64,000 nt of DNA from Rhodospirillaceae bacterium (GCA_018666155.1 JABJAH010000037.1:62001-126000), one strand, 5' to 3'. Shown: positions 18,331-27,961, counted from the stretch's first letter. Notes: generated by a model from the letters alone, not told the origin. Numbers and translations are program-made.

Positions 18331-18756
18331 CTACCTAATCCAAGCCCGGCCCTCGGCATACTTGGCGTACCAGATGAAAAACGCCCCCACCGCGACGGGC
18401 ATGGCAACAATCACGACAAGTTCACCGGCCCCGAAAGCGGCATCAATACTCACCGTATGAGCCGTTGTCGCAACCACCCCAAGAAGCGAAACAACAAACA
18501 CGTAGATCGCGGCCGCCTTTCGCAGCAAAAGCAATAACGCACCGACGGTGCCGCCGAACACAGCGATGGCGAACGCGCCGGTGGCCCAGGCGGGTCGGTC
18601 GGTGATGATCGCTTGCTCGACCGCGCGGTAAGCGTCGAGGGAATCGGTGGTCATCTGGATAAAATAATTCACCGAGCCCAGGCCATTCCAGACCAGTGCA
18701 ACGGCGCCGACAAGCCAGAAACTCCAGTGCACACTGCCACGTACTTCTTCAGACAT
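18331..18756 (-). CDS. Small membrane protein with four predicted TM segments
   Basis: A 141-residue hydrophobic protein beginning with HWSFWLVGAVALVWNGLGSV, followed by three more hydrophobic stretches. The start at ATG 18756 is supported by a strong GGAGGAG Shine-Dalgarno sequence; the ORF extends six residues further. Proteins with this opening are common in alphaproteobacteria, but I know no function for them. It lies 14 bases downstream of the VOC gene at 18771 and is likely co-transcribed. Confidence 0.75.
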   Translation of the reverse strand: MSEEVRGSVHWSFWLVGAVALVWNGLGSVNYFIQMTTDSLDAYRAVEQAIITDRPAWATGAFAIAVFGGTVGALLLLLRKAAAIYVFVVSLLGVVATTAHTVSIDAAFGAGELVVIVAMPVAVGAFFIWYAKYAEGRAWIR

Positions 18757-18770
18757 GGTGGACTCCTCCG

Positions 18771-19310
18771 TCACTCAGCAGCGGGTTGCGGAATCATCTC
18801 ATAAATTTCAACCAACTGGCCGGTGGGCGCGCGCAGATAGATCTGCATAGAGCGGCCGGTCACTGATGGGGTATAGGGCTTGAGAATGGTCACGTTGTTG
18901 GCGACAGCCCGGTTGTAGAGGTCTTCGAGGTTTTTGGCCGTGTGAACCAGCACCGACCCACCGATGGCCGCGCCGGACTCGGGCAATGCGATTGCCGGAA
19001 AATCCGGGTCGTCCTCAATCATCAACAAAGCGATAGTCGAGCCTTCCTTAGAGGAAAATGCTGTGAAGTAACGGACCGCTTCTTCATCCCAGCCGATTGG
19101 GCTCGCGGTCCCGGTGCTCGGCTTCGGATCACCGGCATAGGAGAACCCCATAACATCGCGCCAGAAGGTGATGGAGGGCTGCAAGTCCGCATAGCGCGCC
19201 AAAATGGTGGTACGGGCGAAGCTGGCGTAGCCGGGCTCTGTTTCGTGGCCGTCGGCCAACGCGGAAGCGGGTAAAAGAGCGAAAGCGAGAAAAGCGATGA
19301 GTGTGCGCAT
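18771..19310 (-). CDS. Secreted VOC (glyoxalase/bleomycin-resistance) family protein
   Basis: A 179-residue protein with a signal peptide (MRTLIAFLAFALLPASALA) placing it in the periplasm, which is unusual for VOC proteins. The VOC fold shows in RYADLQPSITFWRDVMGF and the terminal QIYLRAPTGQLVEIYEM, where the final Glu is the usual metal ligand. The start at ATG 19310 has GGAGA upstream and begins the signal peptide. No substrate can be named. Confidence 0.8.
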   Translation of the reverse strand: MRTLIAFLAFALLPASALADGHETEPGYASFARTTILARYADLQPSITFWRDVMGFSYAGDPKPSTGTASPIGWDEEAVRYFTAFSSKEGSTIALLMIEDDPDFPAIALPESGAAIGGSVLVHTAKNLEDLYNRAVANNVTILKPYTPSVTGRSMQIYLRAPTGQLVEIYEMIPQPAAE

Positions 19311-19376
19311 GAGAGATCTCCCTGATTTGTTGGAGACAGCATAGTCGCGTTCGGCGAGAGCCGCTATAACTTGGCC

Positions 19377-21728
19377 ATGCCTGACGATATGCCCGATGAC
19401 GTGAAACACCTGCCAACCGCGACCCACTGGGGCGCCTACAGGGCTACGGTCGAAAACGGCAAGGTTACGGCACTGACCCCCTTCGCCGGCGACCCAGACC
19501 CCTCGCCCATAGGCCCCGGCATGCCCCAGGCCCAACACGACGCCGTGCGCATCTCCCAGCCCATGGTCCGTAAAGGGTGGCTGGACAGCCTCAAAAATGG
19601 CGGCCCTAAAAAGGATGTAACCGGACGCGGGTCCGACCCCTTTGTCGCGCTGCCTTGGGATGAGGCCTTAGACATCGTCGCCAATGAGCTCACCCGGGTG
19701 AAAGAAACCCACGGCAACGAAGCCATCTACGCCGGGTCGTACGGTTGGGCCTCGGCGGGGAGGTTTCATCATGCCCAAAGTCAAATGCGCCGGTTCCTCA
19801 ATCTGTTCGGCGGCAACACTTATTCGGTCGGCACCTATTCCTCGGGCGCGGCAGAAGTCATCGTGCCGCGTATCGCCGGCAGTTGGGGCGACGTGTGCTA
19901 CAGCGCCAACACCACATGGGGCACCATCGCCGACAATTCGGAACTGGTGGTCGCCTTTGGCGGCTTGGCGCTCAAGAACTCTCAAGTACACGGCGGTGGA
20001 CTAGGGCGGCACATTGCCCGCGATGCCCTGCAACGCTGCAAAGACAACGGCGTCGACATCGTCAACGTCAGCCCAATCAGCAATGATGCGGCTGACTTTT
20101 TAGACGCCACATGGCTAACCCCTCGCCCGGGCACTGATGTGGCGGTGATGCTCGCCCTCGCCCACACGCTGATTACGGAAGACCTGCACGACGCCGCGTT
20201 TCTCAAAACCCACTGCACCGGCAGCGAGCAGGTCATCGCCTACATCACGGGTGGGGAAGACGGTATTGAGAAAAACGCCGCGTGGGCCGCAGACATTTCG
20301 GGCCTCGACGCCGAGACCATCACGGCCCTCGCCCGCAAAATGGCCAAGCATCGCACCCTGGTGACGGTGAGTTGGTCGATGCAGCGGGCCGACCATGGCG
20401 AACAGACCTATTGGATGGCGCTGACCTTGGCCGCCGTCCTGGGACAGATCGGCTTACCCGGCGGCGGCTTCGGTTGTGCCTATGCGGCCGCGGCAGGCAT
20501 GGGCGGGCCGGGCTCGCCCGTGGCCCCAGCGGATCTACCCAAAGGCGAGAACCCGGTGGAGACGTATATTCCGGTGTCACGCATCTCAGACCTGTTGCTC
20601 AATCCAGGCGGCACCCTGAGGTTTGACGGCCAAACTTTGACCTACCCGGACATCCGCTTGGTCTATTGGTGCGGTGGCAATCCGTTCCACCATCACCAAG
20701 ACCTCAACCGCATGCTGCAGGCGTGGCAAAAGCCTGAAACCATCATCGTCAACGAAGCGTGGTGGAACCCGATGGCGCGCCATTCGGACATTGTTTTACC
20801 GGTATCGACAACGTTGGAACGCAACGATGTCACCGCGTCCGGCTTGTCGTTGCAAATCATGGCCATGCACAAAGCCGTCGAGCCCTTCGGTGAGGCGCGC
20901 AACGATCACGATATTTTCAAAGGCCTCGCCGCCCGGGTGGGCTTCGAAGAGGCGTTTACGGAAAACCGCTCAGAGATGGAGTGGGTCAAATGGTTGTATG
21001 AAGAAACCTGCAGCCGCGCTGCCGACAAAGGCATCAACACGCCGGACTTCGAGACCTTCTGGAACCCGGACTCCGACGGCATGTTGGAGTGGCCATCAAA
21101 CCCAGAACGCACGATGTTCGAAACCTTCCGCGAGAACCCTGACGCCAATCCATTGGCGACACCATCGGGCCGGTTAGAGTTGTTCTCGGAGACCATCGCG
21201 TCGTGGAACGATCCCGGTCAGCCCGGCCACGCGGTGTGGCACGAGCCGAGCGAGTGGCTCGGCGGTGACACCGCGCAAACCTATCCGCTGCATTTGATTT
21301 CTAACCAACCGGCCACCCGCCTCCATAGCCAGTACGACAACGGCGGCTATTCCCAGGCTTCAAAAATACAAGGCCGCGAACCGGTGTGGATCAATCCGAT
21401 CGACGCGGCGGCGCGTAATATTGCCGAAGGTGACATCGTACGGCTGTTCAACGAACGCGGTGCGTGCTTGGCCGGCGCGGTGGTGACAGCCCAGGTTCGG
21501 CCGGGCGTCCTACAGCTCTCCACCGGGGCTTGGTACGACCCGGAAACACCGGGTGAGATCGGCGCGACCTGTGTCCACGGCAATCCCAATGTGCTGACCC
21601 ACGACGGCGGCACCTCGACTATCGCCCAGGGCACCAGCGCCCAAACCTGTTTGGTCCAGCTGGAGAAGCTCGACGGCGCTGCGCCGCCGGTGCGGGTGTT
21701 CGAGCCGCCGAATGTTATTGGACGGTAA
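19377..21728 (+). CDS. Molybdopterin oxidoreductase, biotin/DMSO/TMAO sulfoxide reductase type
   Basis: A 783-residue Mo-bisMGD enzyme of the DMSO reductase family. The opening TATHWGAYRATVENGKV and the stretch FAGDPDPSPIGPGM match the BisC/TorA/DorA group. The metal-ligand region reads SVGTYSSGAAEVI, consistent with a Ser ligand. There is no Tat signal and no N-terminal Fe-S motif, so it should be cytosolic like BisC, which reduces biotin or methionine sulfoxides. The start is ATG 19377, or TTG 19371. It is divergent from the VOC gene. Confidence 0.88.
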   Translation: MPDDMPDDVKHLPTATHWGAYRATVENGKVTALTPFAGDPDPSPIGPGMPQAQHDAVRISQPMVRKGWLDSLKNGGPKKDVTGRGSDPFVALPWDEALDIVANELTRVKETHGNEAIYAGSYGWASAGRFHHAQSQMRRFLNLFGGNTYSVGTYSSGAAEVIVPRIAGSWGDVCYSANTTWGTIADNSELVVAFGGLALKNSQVHGGGLGRHIARDALQRCKDNGVDIVNVSPISNDAADFLDATWLTPRPGTDVAVMLALAHTLITEDLHDAAFLKTHCTGSEQVIAYITGGEDGIEKNAAWAADISGLDAETITALARKMAKHRTLVTVSWSMQRADHGEQTYWMALTLAAVLGQIGLPGGGFGCAYAAAAGMGGPGSPVAPADLPKGENPVETYIPVSRISDLLLNPGGTLRFDGQTLTYPDIRLVYWCGGNPFHHHQDLNRMLQAWQKPETIIVNEAWWNPMARHSDIVLPVSTTLERNDVTASGLSLQIMAMHKAVEPFGEARNDHDIFKGLAARVGFEEAFTENRSEMEWVKWLYEETCSRAADKGINTPDFETFWNPDSDGMLEWPSNPERTMFETFRENPDANPLATPSGRLELFSETIASWNDPGQPGHAVWHEPSEWLGGDTAQTYPLHLISNQPATRLHSQYDNGGYSQASKIQGREPVWINPIDAAARNIAEGDIVRLFNERGACLAGAVVTAQVRPGVLQLSTGAWYDPETPGEIGATCVHGNPNVLTHDGGTSTIAQGTSAQTCLVQLEKLDGAAPPVRVFEPPNVIGR

Positions 21729-21732
21729 ACGA

Positions 21733-23130
21733 ATGCAAGATGGAAACCGTTATTTTCTCGACGTATGCAAAAGTTGGGCTGCTAGCTTAACTTTCGAATA
21801 CACGACCTGGCTTGCCCTTAAACAAGAAGGCAAGTGGCTGATTCTATATGGCCAAAGAAAATACTTGTTTGAAGAATTGCAGCTTAATGATTGGACGCTA
21901 GAAACAGACAGTATTCGCGCCGGTTTTAAAAAAACGGTTCTGAAGCCGGGCATTGTCCAACAGCATGTAAATAAAATGCTTAAGCAGCCCGGAATTTTTC
22001 CCGTTATCGATAACACATTTGTAGCTAACAATTTCGCTAATGCCGGGGATCGAGACGGCTACTACGAACCAGGCAGCGAGATTAACGTGCCCGGTACGCG
22101 ACGCTTTCCCTCGCTTACGTTCAACGGTGACGGGCGACATGGTATTCACTACCCTCACGAACACCATCTTGATTTCGAACTAATGACGGCGGACACACCA
22201 TTTGATGGTTTTCAAGACCTCGTGTCCGCGATGGGCCTACCTGGTCGACACCCAACCAGTTCAGATAGCCAGAAGATACAGTTTATAATCGCTCCGCCAC
22301 TTAGGTTTATTGGCGCAACACTGGTTGACGGTGCCTTGTCGGTCGCGATCTTTACATCAAGTTTGGTTGACCCACAGAAGATAAAATTAGGTATCAGGAC
22401 ATTTAAAAGAGACAGTCCAATAATCCGGAAAAGTCTGAAAGGGTTCGGGTCCAACACATGCCATACGGTAAAGGATGGCTTAGAGTATACTCTTAGCGAA
22501 AACCAGGAAGACGCCATTGCTAGTCAACTTTTCTTGTCGTACGACGGAATGCACTGTGAAAAGTTGTTCGTCAATGATCCTGGCCGAAGCATTAATGCCC
22601 GCCTAGATGTTCATAGGTTGCTGGATGAAGGGGACGTTTTGTCCCCGCACACCTTTACTGCAGTAGGCGACGAGTTTGCAGAATGCATTGCTCTATTACT
22701 TCAGCTCACAAGCCTCAAAATTCTTTCTTACGGATCAATTGCTCCCCTAAGGGATGCTCCGGACATTGTTGCCATCAGCGACTCAAATGACCTGTATTTG
22801 ATCGAATGCACTGTTGGCGAGATTAATCATAAAGGAAAGCTTCTTAAGCTTCATCGACGCACACAAGAGTTGATCTCAAAATTAGCTAACTCAGATTTGA
22901 ATTTTCGAAATATTCAGCCAATTATTATTTCTCAGCTGAGAAGAGAGAACAATAGGGAAAGCCTTGTGGAAGCGGGTAATTTGAGAGTGTCAGTCTGTTG
23001 TAGAGAGGAGATAGAAGCTCTAATGCAGCAAATGGCGATAACAAGGACGCCAGACGAAATTTTACAAACAGTGATGGCGTTGATACCCACAAGAGAAGAA
23101 AAGGACCCGGAACTAAATCTTCGAGAATAG
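21733..23130 (+). CDS. Unrecognised AT-rich gene, possible PD-(D/E)XK nuclease-like C-terminus
   Basis: A 465-residue protein I do not recognise. It is visibly richer in A/T than its neighbours, which suggests horizontal transfer. The C-terminal part has DAPDIVAISDSNDLYLIECT (Asp near 344, Glu near 358) followed by Lys near 367. This resembles a PD-(D/E)XK nuclease core with a displaced Lys, and an acidic helix (GDEFAECIALLLQL) precedes it. The middle is mixed beta. No membrane or signal segments are seen. The start may be ATG 21733 or 21712, the latter overlapping the molybdoenzyme end by 17 bases. No partner methylase or toxin gene is adjacent. Confidence 0.7.
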   Translation: MQDGNRYFLDVCKSWAASLTFEYTTWLALKQEGKWLILYGQRKYLFEELQLNDWTLETDSIRAGFKKTVLKPGIVQQHVNKMLKQPGIFPVIDNTFVANNFANAGDRDGYYEPGSEINVPGTRRFPSLTFNGDGRHGIHYPHEHHLDFELMTADTPFDGFQDLVSAMGLPGRHPTSSDSQKIQFIIAPPLRFIGATLVDGALSVAIFTSSLVDPQKIKLGIRTFKRDSPIIRKSLKGFGSNTCHTVKDGLEYTLSENQEDAIASQLFLSYDGMHCEKLFVNDPGRSINARLDVHRLLDEGDVLSPHTFTAVGDEFAECIALLLQLTSLKILSYGSIAPLRDAPDIVAISDSNDLYLIECTVGEINHKGKLLKLHRRTQELISKLANSDLNFRNIQPIIISQLRRENNRESLVEAGNLRVSVCCREEIEALMQQMAITRTPDEILQTVMALIPTREEKDPELNLRE

Positions 23131-23190
23131 GTTTCTAGCTGATAGGTTTTGATCGCAACCCCTTACCAGTTCTCGCGTTAGTATCCTGAT

Positions 23191-23709
23191 ATGCCAAAGA
23201 TTCGCCTTTATATCGCCGCCAGTTTGGACGGCTTTATCGCCACCCCGGATGGCCGGGTGGCGTGGCTTGATCGCTTTAAAGGCGATTACGGTTACGAAGA
23301 ATTTATCGCCGAGGTCGGCACCGTGGTGCTCGGCCGCAAGACCTATGTGCAAACCAAATCCCTTTCCAGCGACTGGCCCTATGAGGGCAAACGCGCCTAT
23401 GTGTTATCGCGCACCGGCACCGACACCACTCACGGCGGGGCCAAACTGGTCAACGATGCGGGCAAGCTAATCCCGCGATTGAAAATGATAGAAGACGGTG
23501 ATGTGTGGGTGGTCGGTGGCGGCATTGCCCAGCGGCTTTTTCTTGAGGCTGGGGCGGTCGATCAATTGGATCTGTTCGTGATGCCGGTGGTGCTGGGGGA
23601 TGGTATTCAATTGTTCCCGGGCAAGGCGACCTTTAACGCAATGACTCTTGTGGACAACCAGACCTACGCGGACGGTGTCGTGCGCCTCACCTACCGGCCG
23701 GTCGGCTGA
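23191..23709 (+). CDS. DHFR-like reductase (RibD C-terminal domain family)
   Basis: A 172-residue single-domain protein of the dihydrofolate reductase / RibD-C superfamily. It shows PKIRLYIAASLDGFIATPDG, VVLGRKTY, and the NADPH-binding WVVGGGIAQRLFLEAGAVDQ. Free-standing members (YyaP type) are NADPH-dependent reductases of unknown substrate. It directly follows the AT-rich gene but has ordinary composition, so the boundary of any inserted DNA should lie near 23130. Confidence 0.85.
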   Translation: MPKIRLYIAASLDGFIATPDGRVAWLDRFKGDYGYEEFIAEVGTVVLGRKTYVQTKSLSSDWPYEGKRAYVLSRTGTDTTHGGAKLVNDAGKLIPRLKMIEDGDVWVVGGGIAQRLFLEAGAVDQLDLFVMPVVLGDGIQLFPGKATFNAMTLVDNQTYADGVVRLTYRPVG

Positions 23710-23734
23710 CGTTGCTTCATGCTGTTGGCGAACG

Positions 23735-24544
23735 TCACTTTGCGGCGTTGGCGAACGCCAGGGCCCGTCGGTGGTTGATGACAATCATCGCCCCGGCCCA
23801 AATCATCGACGCCACCAGCGAGAGACTGAGGCCAATCGCCTCGCCCCACCACACCACGCCGTAGTGCAGCACCAACAACGCCAAGGTCATGCCTGAGACA
23901 ACCCGCAAGGCGCTGTGCATGGTTGCCGCTGTCGCTGCGCCCCCCATACGGATGTGCAGAATCGCGGTGAGGCTGAGAAACACGATGGGGAAGACCGCAC
24001 CCAAGCCAGTCGCCACCGGACCAAGCAAGTTCGATGCGGTGACCACCGCCGCAACAAACAAACCGACGACAAAGGCGCGCAAGGGCAGCTCATACCATTC
24101 GGCTGGTTTGCGGGTTTGGGTCGCCGGCACCTGGCCGAGATTACGGGTCAGCCAGAAACAAATGGGGTAGGCCACTAGATTGATGAGCACGGCGGTCATC
24201 GGCGTCCACGGCACAAAACTGATCGGCACGGCGAACAGGGTCCAGGTTAGGAAGCCGCCACCAACAGTGACGTAGACGGAGCTGCGCGGGGCCAGCCACA
24301 CCACGACGCTGACAAAAGGGGCGACGGCTGCGAGGCTCGCCATACTGGACACAGCGCTGGCGGCGACAAAGGCGGCGTCTTCTTTCAACGCCAGCATGAC
24401 ATAGGCCGGCCCGGCGGAGGTTGGGAACGCACCAATCAACGAGGCGTAAAACGGGCTGACCCGCTCGGCCACCGCCGTCGCTGCAATGACGACGGCTGCG
24501 GTCACCACCATTCGTATAACAAGGGAAACCCAAATCTCTTCCAT
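23735..24544 (-). CDS. Polytopic membrane protein of unknown function
   Basis: A 269-residue protein with about eight hydrophobic segments in two similar-looking halves; each half opens with a run of Ala/Val and contains a Gly/Pro-rich turn (SLIGAFPTSAGPAY, TGLGAVFPIVFLS). This suggests an internal duplication of a four-helix unit. No transporter motif was recognised. It is the gene downstream of the HpaB-type gene, 54 bases on, and could be its transporter or an unrelated reading unit. Confidence 0.75.
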   Translation of the reverse strand: MEEIWVSLVIRMVVTAAVVIAATAVAERVSPFYASLIGAFPTSAGPAYVMLALKEDAAFVAASAVSSMASLAAVAPFVSVVVWLAPRSSVYVTVGGGFLTWTLFAVPISFVPWTPMTAVLINLVAYPICFWLTRNLGQVPATQTRKPAEWYELPLRAFVVGLFVAAVVTASNLLGPVATGLGAVFPIVFLSLTAILHIRMGGAATAATMHSALRVVSGMTLALLVLHYGVVWWGEAIGLSLSLVASMIWAGAMIVINHRRALAFANAAK

Positions 24545-24598
24545 GAAGCGTCGTTGTGCGGCGATTTGGGTGTGAAGTCCAGCCTGGGCAGCGCTGGC

Positions 24599-26137
24599 CT
24601 AGTCTTCGGACTTAGCCAGCAGAAAATCAGGAACCCGGCAGCCAACGGTACAACAGCGTCCAGGCTGACGGTCGGCGGGCTTGCCGTCTTTGCGTTCCAT
24701 CAGATCGCGATCCATGAGCTGCTGGACGATCTCTTTCTTTTCCGCGACCGGGTAATTGCGCCAAATCTCACGCTTCATCGCCGCCGGTGAGCCGCCGCCA
24801 TGGAGTGAGATAACCGAATACCAGCCGCCCTGATGGGATGCGGTTAAGTCTTCAACCAGGCGGGCAGTCTGCTTGCGCTGTTCCGCAGGAATGTTTGGGT
24901 TGCCCTGCAACACCGCATCGAGCGAGGCCGCCGTTTCGGGATTATGATCTTCATCGGGGCTGGGCAAGGCGACGATCAGTCCGCCGGAGACCGTATGGGC
25001 CAAGCGGTGCATGTCGTAAATCTGGGTCGACATCAGCAACTTGCCGATGTTGGAGAACACCGGTTCGGGCATGATGTTGCCAGTGCCGTCTTTGATGCCA
25101 TAGGCCGAGGCGGCCACGCCGGTGGCATAAAAGCCTTCGACGATTTTAATCAGCTCGACCATGTCATCTTGCAAGTGGGTGTGGCGCTCCGGGTCCAGCC
25201 CGTTAGCGTCGATCATCAGTGCACTGGCGCCAATCAGCAGATCACCAAAACCAGCACGGGCGCCGATGCACGAGTGACGGTGATGGGTGGCGTAAGTTTG
25301 GGCGATGTCGCCAGCAGATTCGGTTTCGCCGTTGAGGAACACCCGGTCGTGGGGCACGAATACGTTGTCGAACATGACCACGCCGGTGGTCTGTCCGTAA
25401 TGCTTTGAGAACACCGCTGCGTCTTCACCGGGGCGGCCAGCAGGGCGGGCGACGATGGTAATGCCCTCGGCATCCACAGGTACGGCACAGCACACCGCGA
25501 ATGCCGCGTCGTCGGGGGTCATCGCCCGGCACGGCATGACGATAAAGCCATGGACATAAGGCGCACCGGTGACGATAGCCTTGGTGCCTGAAATCACGAT
25601 GCCGTCGGCCCGCGCCTCAACCACATGGACGTAGGTGTCAGCGTTCTTCTGGTTGTGGGGTTTTTGTGAGCGGTCGCCTTTGGCATCGGTCATGGCGATG
25701 CCGTAGGTCTGATCGCCCTCTTGCACTTCGGCCATGAAATCGAGGAAGCGGGCGAAGTAGTTAGTCCCCGACTCAGCATCACAGCGCTGAGTTGCTTGAT
25801 AAAGACCGTTGAAGGCGTCGTGAACAAGGTAGCGCTGCGCACAGCCGGCTTCACGGCACATGATGCGCACCGCTTCGAGCTTGGCCAACAGGTCGTCGCT
25901 GCTGCGGTTGATGTGGAGGTTGCGATTGACCCGCTTGCCGGACTCTTGCTCGACCGCGGTCATCAGCGGCGCATGGTTTGGGTCCTGGGCGAGGTCATAG
26001 GTTACGCCGATGGCGTTGATGCCAGGCTGCAACAGAGGCTCGTCAGCCACCGACGGAACCAACGCGCCGTTAACGAAGACCCGGGGCTTAAACGCCCGCA
26101 GGCTTTCCCGGTAGGCGGCGGTGGACTCGATCATCAT
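24599..26137 (-). CDS. HpaB / 4-hydroxybutyryl-CoA dehydratase family protein, cluster ligands incomplete
   Basis: A 512-residue flavoprotein of the 4-hydroxyphenylacetate 3-hydroxylase superfamily. The overall pattern (GINAIGVTYDLAQDP, HINRSSDDL, HHRHSCIGARAGFGDLLIGA) resembles 4-hydroxybutyryl-CoA dehydratase. That enzyme holds a [4Fe-4S] cluster on three Cys and one His. Here C99 is kept, but the partner at 103 is Tyr (CAQRYLVHDAFN), and the last Cys position is Ala (A293), with a Cys at 290 instead. An FAD-dependent monooxygenase, or a changed activity, is therefore more likely than dehydration. It is third in the operon TauD-CitE-HpaB. Confidence 0.82.
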   Translation of the reverse strand: MMIESTAAYRESLRAFKPRVFVNGALVPSVADEPLLQPGINAIGVTYDLAQDPNHAPLMTAVEQESGKRVNRNLHINRSSDDLLAKLEAVRIMCREAGCAQRYLVHDAFNGLYQATQRCDAESGTNYFARFLDFMAEVQEGDQTYGIAMTDAKGDRSQKPHNQKNADTYVHVVEARADGIVISGTKAIVTGAPYVHGFIVMPCRAMTPDDAAFAVCCAVPVDAEGITIVARPAGRPGEDAAVFSKHYGQTTGVVMFDNVFVPHDRVFLNGETESAGDIAQTYATHHRHSCIGARAGFGDLLIGASALMIDANGLDPERHTHLQDDMVELIKIVEGFYATGVAASAYGIKDGTGNIMPEPVFSNIGKLLMSTQIYDMHRLAHTVSGGLIVALPSPDEDHNPETAASLDAVLQGNPNIPAEQRKQTARLVEDLTASHQGGWYSVISLHGGGSPAAMKREIWRNYPVAEKKEIVQQLMDRDLMERKDGKPADRQPGRCCTVGCRVPDFLLAKSED

Positions 26138-26185
26138 GTCAGCGTTCCTGGAGAAATGGATGACGCCCAGCGTACACCATTGGCA

Positions 26186-27070
26186 CTAGGCCTTGCCGAG
26201 AGATTTAAGCAGATCGATGGTGTTCAACGCCCGCTGGGCTTTTACAACGATGGGATAATCGACAAAATAGCCGTCCACTTGAATGGACGCGATTCCGTCC
26301 TTCTCCGCCTTTTCAAATTCGGCGACGATTTTGCGTGACCACGTCACCACCTCTTCGGTGGGTGTGAAGACATCATTGGTCCGGTCCACCTGATCCGGGT
26401 GAATACACAGCTTGCCCTGAAACCCGAGGCCTCGCGCTCGTGAGCAGGACTCGCGATAGGCGTCGTGTTCTTTGATGTGCAGGAACACCGTATCGATCGG
26501 CGGCTCCAGTTCGCCGAGACGAGAGGCCAACACAATCTCTGACCGGATCGGCAACAGAGCCAATTCGTCATGAGTCCATTCAATACCGAGGTCGCGGGTG
26601 TAATCACCACCGCCGAGAGACAACCGTTTGATCCGGGATTTAGTTTGGGCGATCTCGCGCACGGCATCGGCACCCTTGGCCGTTTCAATAATCGGCATGA
26701 GATCGACCGAACCGGGTTCGAGGCCGTGCTCGCGCTCTAAGTCGGTCATCACACTTTCGACTGATTTTAAATCATCTGCGCTTTCCAGTTTGGGCAGAAC
26801 GATGCCATCGAGATCTTTGCCGAACACACCACTGAGATCGCCGTAGCAGTATTCTGTGTCATAGGAATTGACCCGAACGTAGACCGCGCATTGTTTTGGC
26901 TTAGCCAGGGTTTCCTTGATGATCGCGCGGGTCGCGACCTTCTCAGCAACCGCCACCGCATCTTCAAGATCAAGGATCACCACGTCGGCGTTGAGTTGCA
27001 ACGCCTTTTCGACACGGCGCGCGTGGTTACCCGGTGTAAATAAATAGGTGCGGTTGGCGTGTGGTCTCAC
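26186..27070 (-). CDS. HpcH/HpaI aldolase / CitE family lyase
   Basis: A 294-residue CitE-like lyase that cleaves or forms malyl-, citramalyl- or related acyl-CoA thioesters. It starts with the family pattern RTYLFTPGNHARRVEKAL, then DVVILDLEDAVA (Mg-binding acid), YVRVNS (catalytic Arg), LPKLESADDL, PIIETAKG (Glu) and GKLCIHPDQV. It lies four bases after the TauD-type gene, and the HpaB-type gene follows 48 bases on, so the three form one operon. Its exact CoA substrate cannot be read from sequence. Confidence 0.88.
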   Translation of the reverse strand: MRPHANRTYLFTPGNHARRVEKALQLNADVVILDLEDAVAVAEKVATRAIIKETLAKPKQCAVYVRVNSYDTEYCYGDLSGVFGKDLDGIVLPKLESADDLKSVESVMTDLEREHGLEPGSVDLMPIIETAKGADAVREIAQTKSRIKRLSLGGGDYTRDLGIEWTHDELALLPIRSEIVLASRLGELEPPIDTVFLHIKEHDAYRESCSRARGLGFQGKLCIHPDQVDRTNDVFTPTEEVVTWSRKIVAEFEKAEKDGIASIQVDGYFVDYPIVVKAQRALNTIDLLKSLGKA

Positions 27071-27074
27071 GGCG

Positions 27075-27923
27075 CTAAACCGGAATAGCGAGGTCTGCGG
27101 GCGGCAATATTGTTGTGCGTTTCATGAGACGTTCCTCGTTGCCGTCGAAGGGCTCGCGGCGGTGCATGGTGGCGGCATTGTCCCACAGAAGCGCGTCGCC
27201 ATGGGCCCAATCATGGGTATAAACAAATTCAGGCTTCACGCTCCACTCAAACAGATAGTCGAGCAGCGCGCGGCTTTCATCATCACCCATGCCGACGATC
27301 TGCGTCGTCATGCCCGGGCAAATGTACAACGCCTTGCGACCACTGATGGGATGAGTGCGGATGATCGGCTGTTCAATATCCGGAGTGCGCTTCTTTTGGT
27401 CCGAATTGGTCGGCACGCTGTATTGAGCATTGAACGCCTCATAGGACTGAACGGCTTTGCGTCCCTCAATCTTGGCCTTGATGTCATCCGACAGGGCTTC
27501 GTAGGCCGCCGACATATTAGCGAAGGACGTCTGACCGCCGTTGGCCGGCAGTTTTACGGCGCACAACAATGAACCCACGGCAGGACGAGGCAGATAAATC
27601 TGGTCGTAGTGCCAGCCGACTTCGGTGTCGGACAGAATGCCGATGGCTTTGCCGTCGACCTTCATGTTCGACACATACAGAATTTCCGGATTATCGGGCG
27701 ACAGGTACTCACGGCGGACGTGGATTTCCAGTTCACCCAATTGACCACTGAAGGCCACGGCATCTTTTTCTTCCAAAGACTGGCCTCGAAATAACAGCAA
27801 CTGGTGCTCGGCCCAGAGTGCTTTCACGTCGGCTAGAATCTCGGCGGTGATCTCTTTGGTGAGATCAATCCCTAGGACTTCTGCCCCAAAGGAAGGCGTG
27901 AGTTTGCGTACTTCGAAAGCCAT
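27075..27923 (-). CDS. TauD/TfdA family Fe(II)/2-oxoglutarate dioxygenase
   Basis: A 282-residue non-heme iron dioxygenase. The opening FEVRKLTPSFGAEVLGIDL is typical. The metal triad is H-x-D in GWHYDQIY and the distal His in DNAATMHRREPFD; the 2-oxoglutarate-binding Arg lies in LMKRTTI. It probably hydroxylates a small acid or sulfonate as the first step of the operon's pathway. It is the first gene of TauD-CitE-HpaB, with the operator-like repeat at 27962 just upstream. Confidence 0.9.
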   Translation of the reverse strand: MAFEVRKLTPSFGAEVLGIDLTKEITAEILADVKALWAEHQLLLFRGQSLEEKDAVAFSGQLGELEIHVRREYLSPDNPEILYVSNMKVDGKAIGILSDTEVGWHYDQIYLPRPAVGSLLCAVKLPANGGQTSFANMSAAYEALSDDIKAKIEGRKAVQSYEAFNAQYSVPTNSDQKKRTPDIEQPIIRTHPISGRKALYICPGMTTQIVGMGDDESRALLDYLFEWSVKPEFVYTHDWAHGDALLWDNAATMHRREPFDGNEERLMKRTTILPPADLAIPV

Positions 27924-27961
27924 GACGTCCCCCTAATGGGCCAGTGATGATCTGGAATAAT

